The notes below the pieces were generated by a model, which was not told the DNA's origin, did no database searches, and was given only the letters and a program-made list of their open reading frames with translations. Below are positions 28,262 through 38,087 of a stretch of 64,000 bases of DNA, in pieces. Position 1 is the stretch's first letter. The number at the start of each line of letters is the position of its first letter. Origin of the DNA: Providencia vermicola (GTDB lineage: Bacteria; Pseudomonadota; Gammaproteobacteria; Enterobacterales; Enterobacteriaceae); assembly GCF_010748935.1 (NCBI RefSeq), contig NZ_CP048796.1, positions 561,001 to 625,000 of the forward strand. Direction: 5' to 3'. The translations under genes were made by a program, and so were the position numbers.

Positions 28262-28918
28262 TGTTTACAGTAAATATATTCCAATAATTAATAGCTCGGC
28301 GTAATGTTTAATTTTAACCTAATAAATAAAAATAAACTGTTATAAATGAATCTTGTTAACATTATGAAATAAAAGTTAATTTTTATTTACTTTTTGAAGG
28401 TGTGATTATATTTTTTGCAGCGTTACATTTTTGGTAATAAATGCGGTTAATGAAAATTAAAACCTCATTAATTGAAATTAATTTATCTTGTTATTATTAA
28501 CAAAATAGAATTTAACTCTAACAAAGCATTTATTAACTACAGCTAAACGAGAGTAAAATCTATTAGTAGTTTATTGAATGGGGTCTATTTCTTAACGTTA
28601 TTAAAGTCGGAAGAGGTCACGTAGCCATTGCATTTAGCTATCAATAATATCGAGGAAGAAAGAAAGACTAAAAATTTACGTTAAGTTTGCTTTGCTGCAC
28701 GCTATCTGCTGCTTAAATTCGAAAACACTTGATCAGTACACCTGTTTAGATTGATAATTGCCCGCTTCAGAATCTGCCATTTCGACCATAAAGCCAAACG
28801 ATTGCGTAAAATCACTCTTCATTAAGTGAATGACTTGGCTTATGAGTTTTTTTAAAAAAGTAATCGTTTTCGTGAGCGGAATTTGGCGCTTTTAGTTATG
28901 TTTAGCAGGAGTATCTCC
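28262..28918. other. Intergenic region upstream of ghxP
   Basis: About 650 bases between divergent genes. The left half is AT-rich and featureless; the right end has one good and one weak PurR-like site. No purine riboswitch fold was recognised and no gene remnant is evident. Confidence 0.55.
28792..28807 (+). promoter_or_regulatory. PurR box of ghxP
   Basis: AGCCAAACGATTGCGT matches the PurR consensus ACGCAAACGTTTGCGT at 13 of 16 positions including the central CG. A second, weaker match (12 of 16) lies at 28858-28873. Purine-dependent repression of ghxP is expected from the E. coli regulon. Confidence 0.6.
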
Positions 28919-30265
28919 ATGTCTGGCCAACAGGCTTCAACCAATTGCAAATTGGATAAATTTTTTAAAATTTCCGCGCGTGGCTCTTCGGTTCGCCGTG
29001 AAATCATTGCTGGGTTAACGACGTTTTTAGCAATGGTTTACTCCGTTATTGTTGTGCCTGGCATGTTAGGGCAGGCAGGTTTCCCTCCTACCGCAGTGTT
29101 TATTGCGACCTGTTTAGTTGCTGGTTTTGGCTCATTATTAATGGGGCTATGGGCTAATCTCCCAATGGCAATCGGGTGTGCTATTTCACTAACCGCATTT
29201 ACGGCATTTAGTTTGGTGTTGGGGCAAAATATTAGCATCCCTGTTGCGCTTGGTGCCGTATTCTTAATGGGGTGTTTATTCACCATTATTTCAGTGACAG
29301 GCATTCGCAGTTGGATCCTTCGTAATATGCCAATGGGCATTGCGCATGGGACAGGGATCGGTATCGGGCTATTTTTACTGCTGATTGCTGCCAATGGGGT
29401 AGGGCTGGTGATTAAAAATCCAAACGCAGGCCTACCTGTAGCACTGGGGGATTTCACCTCTTTTCCTGTTTTAATCTCATTAGCGGGCTTAGCCGTTATC
29501 TTTGGTCTGGAAAAGCGTCGTGTGCCCGGTGGTGTTTTACTGGTCATTATCGCTATCTCTATTATTGGGTTGATCTTTGATCCCGCCGTTAAATATCAAG
29601 GTTTCTTTAAACTGCCTTCTTTCGGGGAGGATGGTTTATCACTGATATTTAATATGGATATTATGGGCGCATTACAGCCAATTGTGTTACCGAGTTTATT
29701 AGCTTTAGTGATGACTGCCGTCTTTGATGCAACGGGAACAATTCGCGCTGTTGCAGGTCAAGCGAATTTGCTTGATAAAGAGGGGCAAATTATTAATGGT
29801 GGTAAGGCATTAACAGCCGATTCGGTGAGCAGTATCTTTGCTGGTGCAATTGGTGCTTCTCCTGCTGCCGTTTATATTGAGTCAGCGGCAGGAACGGCAG
29901 CTGGTGGACGCACAGGTTTGACCGCTGTTGTCGTTGGTGTGTTATTCCTGTTCATTCTGTTTTTATCGCCACTGTCTTATTTAGTTCCCGCTTATGCGAC
30001 GGCTCCCGCTTTAATGTACGTTGGCTTACTGATGCTCAGTAATGTGTCTAAACTCGACTTTGATGACTTTGTCGATTCGATGTCAGGCCTATTGTGTGCG
30101 GTGTTTATTGTTCTGACATGTAATATTGTCACCGGTATTATGTTGGGCTTTGCAGCGCTGGTGATCGGCCGTATTTTTGCTGGCGAATGGCGTAAGCTAA
30201 ATATCGGTACCGTCGTGATTGCCGTTCTTTTGGTAGCTTTTTATGCTGCTGATCTAGCTATTTAA
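28919..30265 (+). CDS. ghxP: Guanine/hypoxanthine permease
   Basis: 448 aa (E. coli GhxP/YjcD 449), an NCS2/AzgA-type proton symporter for guanine and hypoxanthine. The sequence is near-identical in long stretches: [35 protein letters not shown], the substrate-site regions [18 protein letters not shown] and [22 protein letters not shown]. The start is the ATG at 28919 with AGGAG seven bases upstream; the frame opens earlier at 28883 without a ribosome site. Followed by a GC-rich hairpin and yjcE, as in E. coli. Confidence 0.95.
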   Translation: MSGQQASTNCKLDKFFKISARGSSVRREIIAGLTTFLAMVYSVIVVPGMLGQAGFPPTAVFIATCLVAGFGSLLMGLWANLPMAIGCAISLTAFTAFSLVLGQNISIPVALGAVFLMGCLFTIISVTGIRSWILRNMPMGIAHGTGIGIGLFLLLIAANGVGLVIKNPNAGLPVALGDFTSFPVLISLAGLAVIFGLEKRRVPGGVLLVIIAISIIGLIFDPAVKYQGFFKLPSFGEDGLSLIFNMDIMGALQPIVLPSLLALVMTAVFDATGTIRAVAGQANLLDKEGQIINGGKALTADSVSSIFAGAIGASPAAVYIESAAGTAAGGRTGLTAVVVGVLFLFILFLSPLSYLVPAYATAPALMYVGLLMLSNVSKLDFDDFVDSMSGLLCAVFIVLTCNIVTGIMLGFAALVIGRIFAGEWRKLNIGTVVIAVLLVAFYAADLAI

Positions 30266-30280
30266 GATTTGTTATTCTGT

Positions 30281-30305
30281 GGGGGAGGGCTCGTTAGCCG
30301 CCCCC
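30281..30305 (+). terminator. Probable terminator of ghxP
   Basis: GGGGG-a-GGGCT / AGCC-g-CCCCC hairpin 15 bases after the ghxP stop; no clean T-run, so it may be an incomplete terminator. Confidence 0.55.
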
Positions 30306-30526
30306 TAATGTATTATCGCGATTAATCTTAAAGTTTGAATTATTTTCCCGCCGAGTAGTGAGTTAAGGATAGAATAGATAAAAGGCGGTAAATCATGTGA
30401 AACCCGCAGGTTTTCACGAGTTGCTGGCTTTACTGAAAAATTTTATGGCCTGACGAGCTACCTAATATTCTGCTACGACGGGTCATATTTGGGTCTTGGT
30501 TCGTTTAGTTAATCAGTAAGGGCAAC

Positions 30527-32176
30527 ATGGAAATTTTCTTTACTATCCTCATCTTAATTTTGGCTGTGTCTGTTTCAGGCGTGGTGACAAAAGTCATTCC
30601 TGTTCGTGTTCCATTACCCTTGATTCAAATTGCGATTGGTGCGTTATTGGCTTGGCCTCAGTTTGGCTTGCATGTCACGTTTGATCCTGAATTATTTATG
30701 GTGTTATTGATTCCACCATTGTTATTCGTTGATGGCTGGAAAACACCAACCCGTGAATTTTTCCAAAATGGACGCGAAATCTTCATTTTGGTATTAGTGC
30801 TGGTATTGGTGACCGTTGTTGGGATTGGTTATCTTATTTACTGGCTGATGCCTGGTATTCCATTAATTGCTGCATTTGCACTTGCCGCTGTTCTTTCACC
30901 AACGGATGCTGTCGCCCTCTCTTCCATTGTGGGTAAAGGCCGAATTCCAAAACGCATGATGAGTGTGTTGGAAGGTGAAGCTCTCATGAATGATGCTTCT
31001 GGCCTTGTCGCTTTAAAGTTTGCTGTGGCGATTGCCATGGGAACGATGGCATTCTCTGTTTCCGGTGTGACCATTGAGTTCTTTAAAGTTGCGATAGGTG
31101 GATTATTGTCCGGTATCGTCGTGACTTGGGTTTACAGTAAATCGCTTAGACTGATGAGCCGCTGGAGTGGGGATGATCCCGCAACGCAAATCGTGTTTAT
31201 GCTCTTGCTGCCTTTTGCCTCCTACATGATTGCTGAGCATATTGGTTTTTCGGGCATTTTGGCAGCGGTTGCTGCGGGTATGACGATCACTAAATCTGGT
31301 GTGATCCGTAATGCTCCTCTGGCAATGCGACTACGTGCTGACAGCGTATGGTCGATGCTTGAGTTTGTATTTAACGGACTGGTGTTTATCATGCTCGGAT
31401 TGCAATTGCCGGGAATATGGGAAACCTCTGTACTGCAAGCTGAATTAGACCCGAGTGTAGAAACTTGGATGTTATTCGCGGCTGTTGCGGTTATCTATTT
31501 TGCTTTGTTGATATTACGTTTTTGTTGGCTATGGCTAATGAAAAGATTTAGCCGACTGTTTTTGAAGAAAAGGCCATTACAGTTCGCCAACTATACAGTG
31601 CGTGAATTATGGTTAGCTTCATTTGCGGGCGTTCGTGGGGCAATTACCTTGGCGGGTGTGTTGTCAGTGCCGTTATTTTTAAGTGATGGCTCACCATTCC
31701 CTGCTCGTTATCAGCTGGTATTTATTGCTGCTGGGGTTATTTTATTCTCGATTTTTGCTGGTGTGATCGCGTTACCACTGTTATTGCGTAATTTTAAGGT
31801 GAGTGACAAGGAAGCGGATATCAACGAAATACGCATGGCAAAAGCGGCAATGGCTGAAGTGGCTATTGTCAGTTTGAACAAAATGGAAGAGCGTTTATCC
31901 GCGGATGTCGATGAAAAATTAGATCCGGAAGATATTAGTGAGGTCGCATCAAGGGTAACGGGGCATTTACGTCGCCGAACCGCGGGTCAGGATGAAATTG
32001 AGCATAATCTACAAATTGAGGATCTGGAACGCAGGTTTAGATTAACAGCACTACGTGCCGAACGAGGTGAGTTATATCACTTACGTGCAACACGTAAAAT
32101 CAGTAATGAAACGTTGCAATCTTTACTGACTGACCTCGATTTATTAGAAGCCGTACTCATTGAAAAAGAGCATTAA
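30527..32176 (+). CDS. yjcE: CPA1-family Na+/H+ antiporter YjcE
   Basis: 549 aa, the same length as E. coli YjcE. Twelve or so membrane segments; FALAAVLSPTDAVALSSIVGKGRIPKRM and GEALMNDASGLVALKFAVA carry the conserved Asp residues of the CPA1 ion site, and FAGVRGAITLAGVLS is the family helix 10 signature. A charged cytoplasmic tail (residues about 425-549) follows. It probably exchanges Na+ or K+ for protons. The next gene, yigM, starts only 17 bases after its stop. Confidence 0.93.
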   Translation: MEIFFTILILILAVSVSGVVTKVIPVRVPLPLIQIAIGALLAWPQFGLHVTFDPELFMVLLIPPLLFVDGWKTPTREFFQNGREIFILVLVLVLVTVVGIGYLIYWLMPGIPLIAAFALAAVLSPTDAVALSSIVGKGRIPKRMMSVLEGEALMNDASGLVALKFAVAIAMGTMAFSVSGVTIEFFKVAIGGLLSGIVVTWVYSKSLRLMSRWSGDDPATQIVFMLLLPFASYMIAEHIGFSGILAAVAAGMTITKSGVIRNAPLAMRLRADSVWSMLEFVFNGLVFIMLGLQLPGIWETSVLQAELDPSVETWMLFAAVAVIYFALLILRFCWLWLMKRFSRLFLKKRPLQFANYTVRELWLASFAGVRGAITLAGVLSVPLFLSDGSPFPARYQLVFIAAGVILFSIFAGVIALPLLLRNFKVSDKEADINEIRMAKAAMAEVAIVSLNKMEERLSADVDEKLDPEDISEVASRVTGHLRRRTAGQDEIEHNLQIEDLERRFRLTALRAERGELYHLRATRKISNETLQSLLTDLDLLEAVLIEKEH

Positions 32177-32193
32177 TTGAGAACAATACAATA

Positions 32194-33048
32194 ATGTGGT
32201 TACTTGTTATAACGACGCTGCTTTGGGCAGCGTCTTTTAGTCTTATCGGTGAATATCTTGCTGGTCAAGTCGATAGCTGGTTATCTGTTTTAATTCGCGT
32301 ATCTTTAGCGGCGTTGGTTTTTTTGCCTTTTTTACGTTGGCGTGGCTTAGGAAAAAAAGTGATTGCCCTCTATATGACGGTTGGCGCATGTCAGCTGGGG
32401 ATCATGTACTTTTTTGTTTTCCAAGCATATCGGCACCTTACCGTCGCTGAATTTTTGCTATTTACGGTCATGACGCCACTGTATGTGACGCTAGTTTATG
32501 ACCTATTGGAACGTCAAAAGTTACGCATAGGCTATCTCTTCAGTTCATTGCTGGCCGTGATCGGAGCTGCAATCATTCGTTATGATCACCTGAGTGAGTC
32601 ATTTTGGGTTGGCTTGATCTATGTTCAACTTGCCAATATTTTCTTCGCGATAGGTCAGGTAGGTTATAAACGCTTGATGGAGGTCTATCCCATTCCTCAG
32701 CATCAGGCTTTTTCTTGGTTCTATCTCGGTGCAACGTTGGTGGCGCTAGTTGGTTGGCTCTTATTCGGTAATAAATCCATGGTTCCAACAACCCATGTGC
32801 AATGGGGCGTTCTGCTGTGGTTAGGTGTAGCAGCTTCTGGTATTGGCTATTTTATGTGGAACTATGGCGCGACCAAGGTAGACGCTGGAACCCTTGCTAT
32901 CATGAATAACATGATGGTTCCAGCGGGGCTATTAGTGAATTTTGCTATCTGGCAACAACATCCGGATTGGCTGAGTTTTACCATTGGAGCGAGCCTAATT
33001 GTTGCTTCTCTGTGGGTACATAGGCGCTGGATACTTTCACCGGCTTAA
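32194..33048 (+). CDS. yigM: EamA/DMT-superfamily transporter, YigM-type (biotin uptake)
   Basis: 284 aa with ten hydrophobic segments and the duplicated EamA fold. The location beside metR, as in E. coli, and the general length (E. coli YigM about 299) support YigM, which has been reported to take up biotin. The product ends inside the 3' end of metR (71-base tail-to-tail overlap). It lies only 17 bases behind yjcE, so it is probably co-transcribed with that antiporter. No BirA operator is visible. Substrate is inferred from orthology. Confidence 0.75.
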   Translation: MWLLVITTLLWAASFSLIGEYLAGQVDSWLSVLIRVSLAALVFLPFLRWRGLGKKVIALYMTVGACQLGIMYFFVFQAYRHLTVAEFLLFTVMTPLYVTLVYDLLERQKLRIGYLFSSLLAVIGAAIIRYDHLSESFWVGLIYVQLANIFFAIGQVGYKRLMEVYPIPQHQAFSWFYLGATLVALVGWLLFGNKSMVPTTHVQWGVLLWLGVAASGIGYFMWNYGATKVDAGTLAIMNNMMVPAGLLVNFAIWQQHPDWLSFTIGASLIVASLWVHRRWILSPA

Positions 33049-33934
33049 CATAAGACAAATTATCAACAGCGTGACTAGTCGCGGTTTTGGTAAAAGCTTC
33101 AATAGCAGGTTGGCGTTGCTCTCCTTCACGGCATGCAGCGTACAGCCTGCTCCATAATCCATTCCCTAGCGTTTTAATGCTAATCAAACCTTGTTTTTCA
33201 AAGGAATCGACAGCCCAATGTGGCAATGCTGCTATTCCCATTTTTGCCGCAACCATTTGAATCAATATCAGTGTGTTATCGACAGTTTTAACACTTGGTG
33301 AAACGCCCGCTGGTTGCAAGAAATGACGCCATACGTCAAAACGGTGACGTTGTACGGGGTAAATTAATAAAGTCTCATCGGCCAGATCATGCGGAGCAAT
33401 TATTGGCTTTCTTGCCAGAGGATGATCATTAGCCACAATCAATTTCACTTCATAATCAAATAGTGGCGTGTAGTGAATTTCTTTATCCGCCAAGATATCA
33501 GACGTTAAGACGATATCCAGTTCCCGTGACAGTAATTCAGGTTGCGGGTCGAAAGTCACACCTGATTTAAAATCGACGGAAACTTGTGGCCATGTTTGCC
33601 TAAATTGTTGTAATGCAGGAGTGAGCCACTGAATACAACTATGGCATTCAATGGCGATACGTAGTGTTGAGACACCTGGCTCATTACAGACACGAATCGC
33701 ATCCTTCACCATAGGCAATATTTGCTGGGCTAACTGTAATAGGACTTCCCCTTGTGGAGTAAAACGTAATGGTTGGCTTTTACGAACAAATAGCTTAAAG
33801 CCCAAACGGTGCTCTAAGTCACTAAACTGATGTGACAAAGCAGACTGAGTCTGATGCAAATAGGTTGCAGCTGCCGCCAATGAACCGTGCTGGCTGAGCG
33901 CATGCAATGTTTTTAGATGTTTTAGTTCAATCAT
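32978..33934 (-). CDS. metR: LysR-family regulator of methionine genes
   Basis: 318 aa (E. coli 317). Homocysteine-responsive activator of metE, metH and glyA. The N-terminal winged HTH is [23 protein letters not shown]...[19 protein letters not shown]; the effector domain includes [19 protein letters not shown] and GVTFDPQPE, nearly identical to E. coli MetR. Divergent from metE; the intergenic region carries a MetR-like site over its own start codon and three MetJ boxes. Its 3' end overlaps yigM. Confidence 0.96.
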   Translation of the reverse strand: MIELKHLKTLHALSQHGSLAAAATYLHQTQSALSHQFSDLEHRLGFKLFVRKSQPLRFTPQGEVLLQLAQQILPMVKDAIRVCNEPGVSTLRIAIECHSCIQWLTPALQQFRQTWPQVSVDFKSGVTFDPQPELLSRELDIVLTSDILADKEIHYTPLFDYEVKLIVANDHPLARKPIIAPHDLADETLLIYPVQRHRFDVWRHFLQPAGVSPSVKTVDNTLILIQMVAAKMGIAALPHWAVDSFEKQGLISIKTLGNGLWSRLYAACREGEQRQPAIEAFTKTATSHAVDNLSYVKPVKVSSAYVPTEKQQLGSLQW

Positions 33935-33946
33935 GAGAAACCTTCA
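33934..33946. promoter_or_regulatory. MetR-like site at the metR start
   Basis: TGAG-N5-TTCA differs by one base from the MetR consensus TGAA-N5-TTCA and covers the metR start codon, compatible with autoregulation and metE activation. Confidence 0.45.
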
Positions 33947-33998
33947 AGATGACAATGAATAATTTGCGCTTGTGCTTTATACAGTACCTGTTGATTAT

Positions 33999-34022
33999 AG
34001 ATGTGTAAACATCTAGACGGCT
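33999..34022. promoter_or_regulatory. Three tandem MetJ boxes
   Basis: AGATGTGT, AAACATCT and AGACGGCT match the 8-base met box AGACGTCT at 6, 6 and 7 positions and are contiguous, the arrangement bound cooperatively by MetJ. They lie 21-44 bases before the metE ATG. Confidence 0.8.
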
Positions 34023-34042
34023 AAAAATTTTAAGGGGTCAAT

Positions 34043-36322
34043 ATGTCTGTTATAAATCATACACTTGGATTTCCTCGTGTCGGTCTGAAAAGAGAACTAA
34101 AACGTGCACAAGAAGATTATTGGGCAGGCAAGATTGATCAAGCCGCACTTTTAGAGACAGGACGTGAGTTACGGGCTCGTCACTGGCAACAACAAAAAGA
34201 GGCAGGAGTGAATTTATTACCTGTTGGTGATTTTGCTTGGTATGACCAAGTGCTGACAACCAGCCTATTGTTGGGCAACGTGCCACCACGTCATCAAAAT
34301 GAAGATGGCTCAATTGATTTAGATACCCTGTTTAGAGTCGCACGAGGCCGTGCTCCAACAGGAAAACCAGCCGCAGCGGGAGAGATGACTAAGTGGTTTA
34401 ATACCAACTATCACTACATTGTTCCCGAGTTCCAAAAAGGGCAAAAATTTAGCCTTTCATGGACGCAGCTATTTGATGAAGTTGATGAAGCATTGGCATT
34501 AGGTCATAACATTAAACCGGTTGTTATTGGCCCAATTACCTATCTATGGTTAGGTAAAGTGAAGGGTGAATCATTCGATCGTTTATCTTTGCTGAATGAT
34601 TTATTGCCTGTCTATGAAGAAATTCTGACTCGTCTGGCGCAAAAAGGGATCGAGTGGGTTCAAATCGATGAGCCGGCCTTGGTTTTAGATTTACCGATAG
34701 AGTGGCAGCACGCGTATCAAACCGCCTATCAAGCCCTTACAGGTAAAACTAATTTACTGCTAACCACTTATTTTGATGGCATTAGTCATCATTTAGACCT
34801 GATTAAACAACTGCCGATTCAAGGTTTGCATGTTGATGTGGTGGCTGGACGTGATGATATTGAAAAACTGCATCAACAATTACCACAAAATTGGCTGCTA
34901 TCTCTTGGGATTATCAATGGGCGCAACGTATGGAAGGCTGATTTAGGTGAAAAATTTGCACGGGTGAAACCGTTATTAGGTCAACGACCAATATGGATTG
35001 GTACATCCTGTTCATTGTTACATAGCCCAATCGATCTTAACGACGAGACTCGTTTGGACGATGAGGTGAAAAGCTGGTTTGCATTTGCCTTACAAAAATG
35101 CGGTGAATTAGCTTTATTAAGTAAAGCGTTAAATGAGCCAACAGAGGCCAATATTGCTGAGTTGGAGCAATACAGCGCCCCCATTCGTGCGCGTAAAACC
35201 TCAACACGCGTAAATAATGCAACGGTTGCACAGCGTTTGAAAGCGGTTAGAGAAGGGGATGTTGAGCGTAATAGCGCATATCCAATACGGGCACAGCGTC
35301 AGCGCACGCGTTTTAATCTACCATTGTGGCCAACAACAACGATTGGCTCGTTCCCACAAACCAGTGAAATTAGAACGCTACGCCTTGATTTCAAGAAAGG
35401 GAATGTTGACAAAACGCACTACCGTACCAATATCAGCGAGCACATTAAGCAAGCGATTAAAGAGCAAGAGCTGCTAGATATCGATGTGCTGGTGCACGGT
35501 GAAGCAGAACGTAATGACATGGTGGAATATTTCGGCGAGCATTTTGATGGTTATGTATTTACTCAAAATGGCTGGGTGCAAAGCTATGGTTCACGTTGCG
35601 TCAAACCACCAGTGATCATTGGTGATATTAGTCGTCCTGAAGCCATTACAGTTGAATGGGCGAAATATGCGCAATCTTTGACTGAAAAACCGGTCAAAGG
35701 GATGTTAACAGGGCCTGTCACGATACTGTGCTGGTCATTCCCACGTGAAGATGTGAGCCGTGAAACGATCGCGAAACAGATTGCGTTAGCGTTACGGGAT
35801 GAAGTGGATGATTTACAAAAAGCAGGTATTGGCATTATTCAAATTGATGAACCTGCACTGCGTGAAGGATTACCACTGCGTAAGGATGAGTGGGCAGAGT
35901 ACTTAAATTGGGCTGTTGATGCTTTCAAACTGAGTGCTGCAATAGCCGATGATGAGACACAGATCCACACTCATATGTGTTATTGCGAGTTCAATGACAT
36001 CATGGAGTCGATAGCTGCACTGGATGCCGATGTTATTACGATAGAGACTTCACGTTCTGATATGGAGTTGTTAGACGCCTTTGAAGACTTTGACTACCCC
36101 AATGAAATTGGACCGGGTGTCTATGATATTCACTCACCCAACGTACCAAATGTCGATTGGATTGTGGCTCTGCTGAGAAAAGCAGCAAAACGTGTTCCGG
36201 TTGAACGTCTGTGGGTTAACCCTGACTGTGGCTTGAAAACAAGAGGCTGGCCAGAGACCCGTCAATCATTAGCTAACATGGTTGAAGCGGCGAAAAAACT
36301 GAGGAATGAATACCAAAGCTAA
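34043..36322 (+). CDS. metE: Cobalamin-independent methionine synthase
   Basis: 759 aa (E. coli 753). Zinc enzyme transferring the methyl group of 5-methyltetrahydropteroyl-triglutamate to homocysteine. The two homologous halves are visible; zinc ligands in the C-terminal half are H644 and C646 (HTHMCYCEF) with C729 ([11 protein letters not shown]), and the N-terminus [20 protein letters not shown] is typical. Start after AAGGGG. Regulated by MetJ boxes just upstream and by divergently encoded MetR. Terminator at 36338. Confidence 0.98.
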   Translation: MSVINHTLGFPRVGLKRELKRAQEDYWAGKIDQAALLETGRELRARHWQQQKEAGVNLLPVGDFAWYDQVLTTSLLLGNVPPRHQNEDGSIDLDTLFRVARGRAPTGKPAAAGEMTKWFNTNYHYIVPEFQKGQKFSLSWTQLFDEVDEALALGHNIKPVVIGPITYLWLGKVKGESFDRLSLLNDLLPVYEEILTRLAQKGIEWVQIDEPALVLDLPIEWQHAYQTAYQALTGKTNLLLTTYFDGISHHLDLIKQLPIQGLHVDVVAGRDDIEKLHQQLPQNWLLSLGIINGRNVWKADLGEKFARVKPLLGQRPIWIGTSCSLLHSPIDLNDETRLDDEVKSWFAFALQKCGELALLSKALNEPTEANIAELEQYSAPIRARKTSTRVNNATVAQRLKAVREGDVERNSAYPIRAQRQRTRFNLPLWPTTTIGSFPQTSEIRTLRLDFKKGNVDKTHYRTNISEHIKQAIKEQELLDIDVLVHGEAERNDMVEYFGEHFDGYVFTQNGWVQSYGSRCVKPPVIIGDISRPEAITVEWAKYAQSLTEKPVKGMLTGPVTILCWSFPREDVSRETIAKQIALALRDEVDDLQKAGIGIIQIDEPALREGLPLRKDEWAEYLNWAVDAFKLSAAIADDETQIHTHMCYCEFNDIMESIAALDADVITIETSRSDMELLDAFEDFDYPNEIGPGVYDIHSPNVPNVDWIVALLRKAAKRVPVERLWVNPDCGLKTRGWPETRQSLANMVEAAKKLRNEYQS

Positions 36323-36337
36323 GGCTTTAACAATGAC

Positions 36338-36375
36338 AAACGGTAGGTGAGACAGCGTATTCCCTACCGTTTTTC
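36338..36375 (+). terminator. Terminator of metE
   Basis: ACGGTAGG / CCTACCGT stem, 15-base loop, five T; it lies between the convergent metE and yidB stops. Confidence 0.85.
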
Positions 36376-36390
36376 TATTTTTTGACAGTA

Positions 36391-36780
36391 TTAACCAAAC
36401 AGCTTTTCTTTTAGCATATTCATGCCGATTGCTGATAAATCAATATGTTCTGGTAAAACGCCTTCAGGAGTCGCTTGATTGACGAGTTTGGGGAGGTATT
36501 TTGCGATTAACTCGGTTGTTTCTTGTGAGTCGAAGCCTACTTGTTGAGCGAGCTGCTGGATATCTAAATTACCGAATACTTGGATTAACTGGTTGACACT
36601 AACAGGTAGGTTCTCACCATTACCGATCCATGATTGGACAATCTCACCTAAGCCTTGTTGGTTAAATTTATCGGCAACACCCGCTAACCCACCTTGTTTA
36701 TCAATCCATTCAATAACAGATTGAAACTGGCTCATTTTATCACCGGCAACCATGGTGATCAGTTGATCGAACAAACCCAT
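36391..36780 (-). CDS. yidB: YidB-family protein
   Basis: 129 aa, DUF937/YidB family (E. coli YidB 132 aa). MGLFDQLITMVAGDKMSQFQ at the start and GGLAGVADKFNQQGLGEIVQSWIGNGEN in the centre are diagnostic; the C-terminus LPEHIDLSAIGMNMLKEKLFG is also conserved. Soluble and helical; function unproven. Monocistronic and convergent with metE. ATG at 36780 after GGAGC. Confidence 0.88.
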   Translation of the reverse strand: MGLFDQLITMVAGDKMSQFQSVIEWIDKQGGLAGVADKFNQQGLGEIVQSWIGNGENLPVSVNQLIQVFGNLDIQQLAQQVGFDSQETTELIAKYLPKLVNQATPEGVLPEHIDLSAIGMNMLKEKLFG

Positions 36781-37096
36781 CTAATGCTCCTCATCGTTTA
36801 TCAAGTTGTAGACTCCAACTGCCTATGGTTAGCTTTGGAATACCACTAAAAAATTAAGTCGTCGGCTATTTTGGTCAATTTCAGCAAAGCGTCAATCAAA
36901 AATGATGCGATATCTACTTAACTGAATGGAAAAGATGACAAATTTTCTTTTTTTATTCTTGAACTGTGTAAAACATACTCATATCACATTTTTTATCACA
37001 TTATGCTGTGAATGGTTTTGTGAATTACCAAAAAATATAAAGCATTAAAAATCAATTGAATAGAATTTATTTGTTGGTTTTTTATCTTGTTCGTAA

Positions 37097-37112
37097 TGTG
37101 ATGTTCATCATG
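37097..37112 (+). promoter_or_regulatory. CRP-like site of the tetronate operon
   Basis: TGTGA-TGTTCA-TCATG fits the CRP core at 8 of 10 positions and lies about 80 bases before the ltnD ATG. Catabolite control of an acid-sugar operon is expected, but the match is imperfect. Confidence 0.4.
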
Positions 37113-37129
37113 TGTTTGTGAATTTTGTT

Positions 37130-37145
37130 ATGTGAGAATTCACAT
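37130..37145. promoter_or_regulatory. Candidate DeoR-type operator
   Basis: ATGTGA-GAAT-TCACAT, 6-bp inverted arms with a 4-base spacer, 34 bases before ltnD. The spacer is two short for CRP, so binding by the operon's own DeoR-family regulator (40798) is a better guess. Confidence 0.4.
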
Positions 37146-37178
37146 CAATAACAAAGATTAACAACATCAGGGGTTGTT

Positions 37179-38087
37179 ATGGGAAATATCGTTAAGAATG
37201 TCGGTGTTATTGGTCTCGGTTCTATGGGTATGGGGATCGCACAATCCCTTATAAAAAATAATATTCCTACCTATGGCTTTGACCTTAGCCCAAATGCATG
37301 CCAAACCTTAAAACAGGCTGGTGCTGTTGCGGTGGGGCAAAACGCTGCTGAATATGCTCAAGACTTACAGGCTTTACTTTTAGTGGTCGTTAATGGTCGC
37401 CAAGTTGAAGCTATTCTATTTGAAGGGGATAAACCTCTCGTAGAACAGTTACATCCAGGCACAATTATTGTGTTGCATAGTACGTTAGCGGCTGAGCAAA
37501 CCAAGCGCATCGCTAAGCGTTTAGAACAATATCAATTACCACTAATGGATGCCCCTATTTCTGGGGGGGCGCTGAAAGCGGCGGAAGGTAAGTTAACGGT
37601 GATGGCGTCAGGCGCACCAGCATTATTTGAGCAACTTAACGCTATTTTTGCGGCGATATCTGAGCGCTTATACCGCGTTGGTGATGAAGTCGGTCTAGGG
37701 TCAACGGTGAAAACAATCCACCAACTGCTGGCTGGCGTACACATTGCTGTTGCTGCGGAAAGTATGGCGTTAGCCGCTAAAGCAGGTATCGACTTGAATA
37801 TGATGTACGACATCGTCACCCATGCTGCGGGTAATTCTTGGATGTTTGAAAACCGTATGCAGCATGTTCTTGATGGTGATTATACGCCAAAATCGTCTGT
37901 GGATATTTTTGTTAAAGACTTAGGTTTAGTCATGGAAACGGGAAAAGCACTTAATTTCCCATTGCCTATTGCCGCAACTGCTCATCAGATGTTTATTTCT
38001 GCAAGTCATGAAGGCTTTGGCCATCAAGATGACAGTGCGGTGATCAAAACTTTCAAAGGAATTGCTTTACCGGAGAAAAAAGTATGA
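37179..38087 (+). CDS. ltnD: L-threonate dehydrogenase
   Basis: 302 aa beta-hydroxyacid dehydrogenase. NAD-binding GLGSMG at residues 12-17, substrate motif DAPISGGALKAAEGKLTVMASG near residue 122, and catalytic-lysine region GLGSTVKTIHQLLAG near residue 170. In acid-sugar operons with a DUF1537 kinase this enzyme oxidises L-threonate at C2 to 2-oxo-tetronate. It is the first gene of a seven-gene operon and its stop overlaps the otnK start by four bases. Confidence 0.9.
   Translation: MGNIVKNVGVIGLGSMGMGIAQSLIKNNIPTYGFDLSPNACQTLKQAGAVAVGQNAAEYAQDLQALLLVVVNGRQVEAILFEGDKPLVEQLHPGTIIVLHSTLAAEQTKRIAKRLEQYQLPLMDAPISGGALKAAEGKLTVMASGAPALFEQLNAIFAAISERLYRVGDEVGLGSTVKTIHQLLAGVHIAVAAESMALAAKAGIDLNMMYDIVTHAAGNSWMFENRMQHVLDGDYTPKSSVDIFVKDLGLVMETGKALNFPLPIAATAHQMFISASHEGFGHQDDSAVIKTFKGIALPEKKV

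Larger units (their letters stand above)
36781..37178. other. Regulatory region upstream of the tetronate operon
   Basis: About 400 AT-rich bases between divergent yidB and ltnD. The last 200 bases are dense in TGTGA/TCACA half-sites (36984-37025 and 37097-37145), listed separately where strongest. Confidence 0.6.

Noticed and set aside
29038-29547. 169-codon antisense frame in ghxP
   Set aside because: Lies wholly within a well-conserved permease gene, with repetitive Pro/Thr/Ala content expected of the reverse frame.
30381-30415. GTGAAACC/GGTTTTCAC repeat before yjcE
   Set aside because: Arms need a bulge and there is no regulator or riboswitch pattern to support a role.
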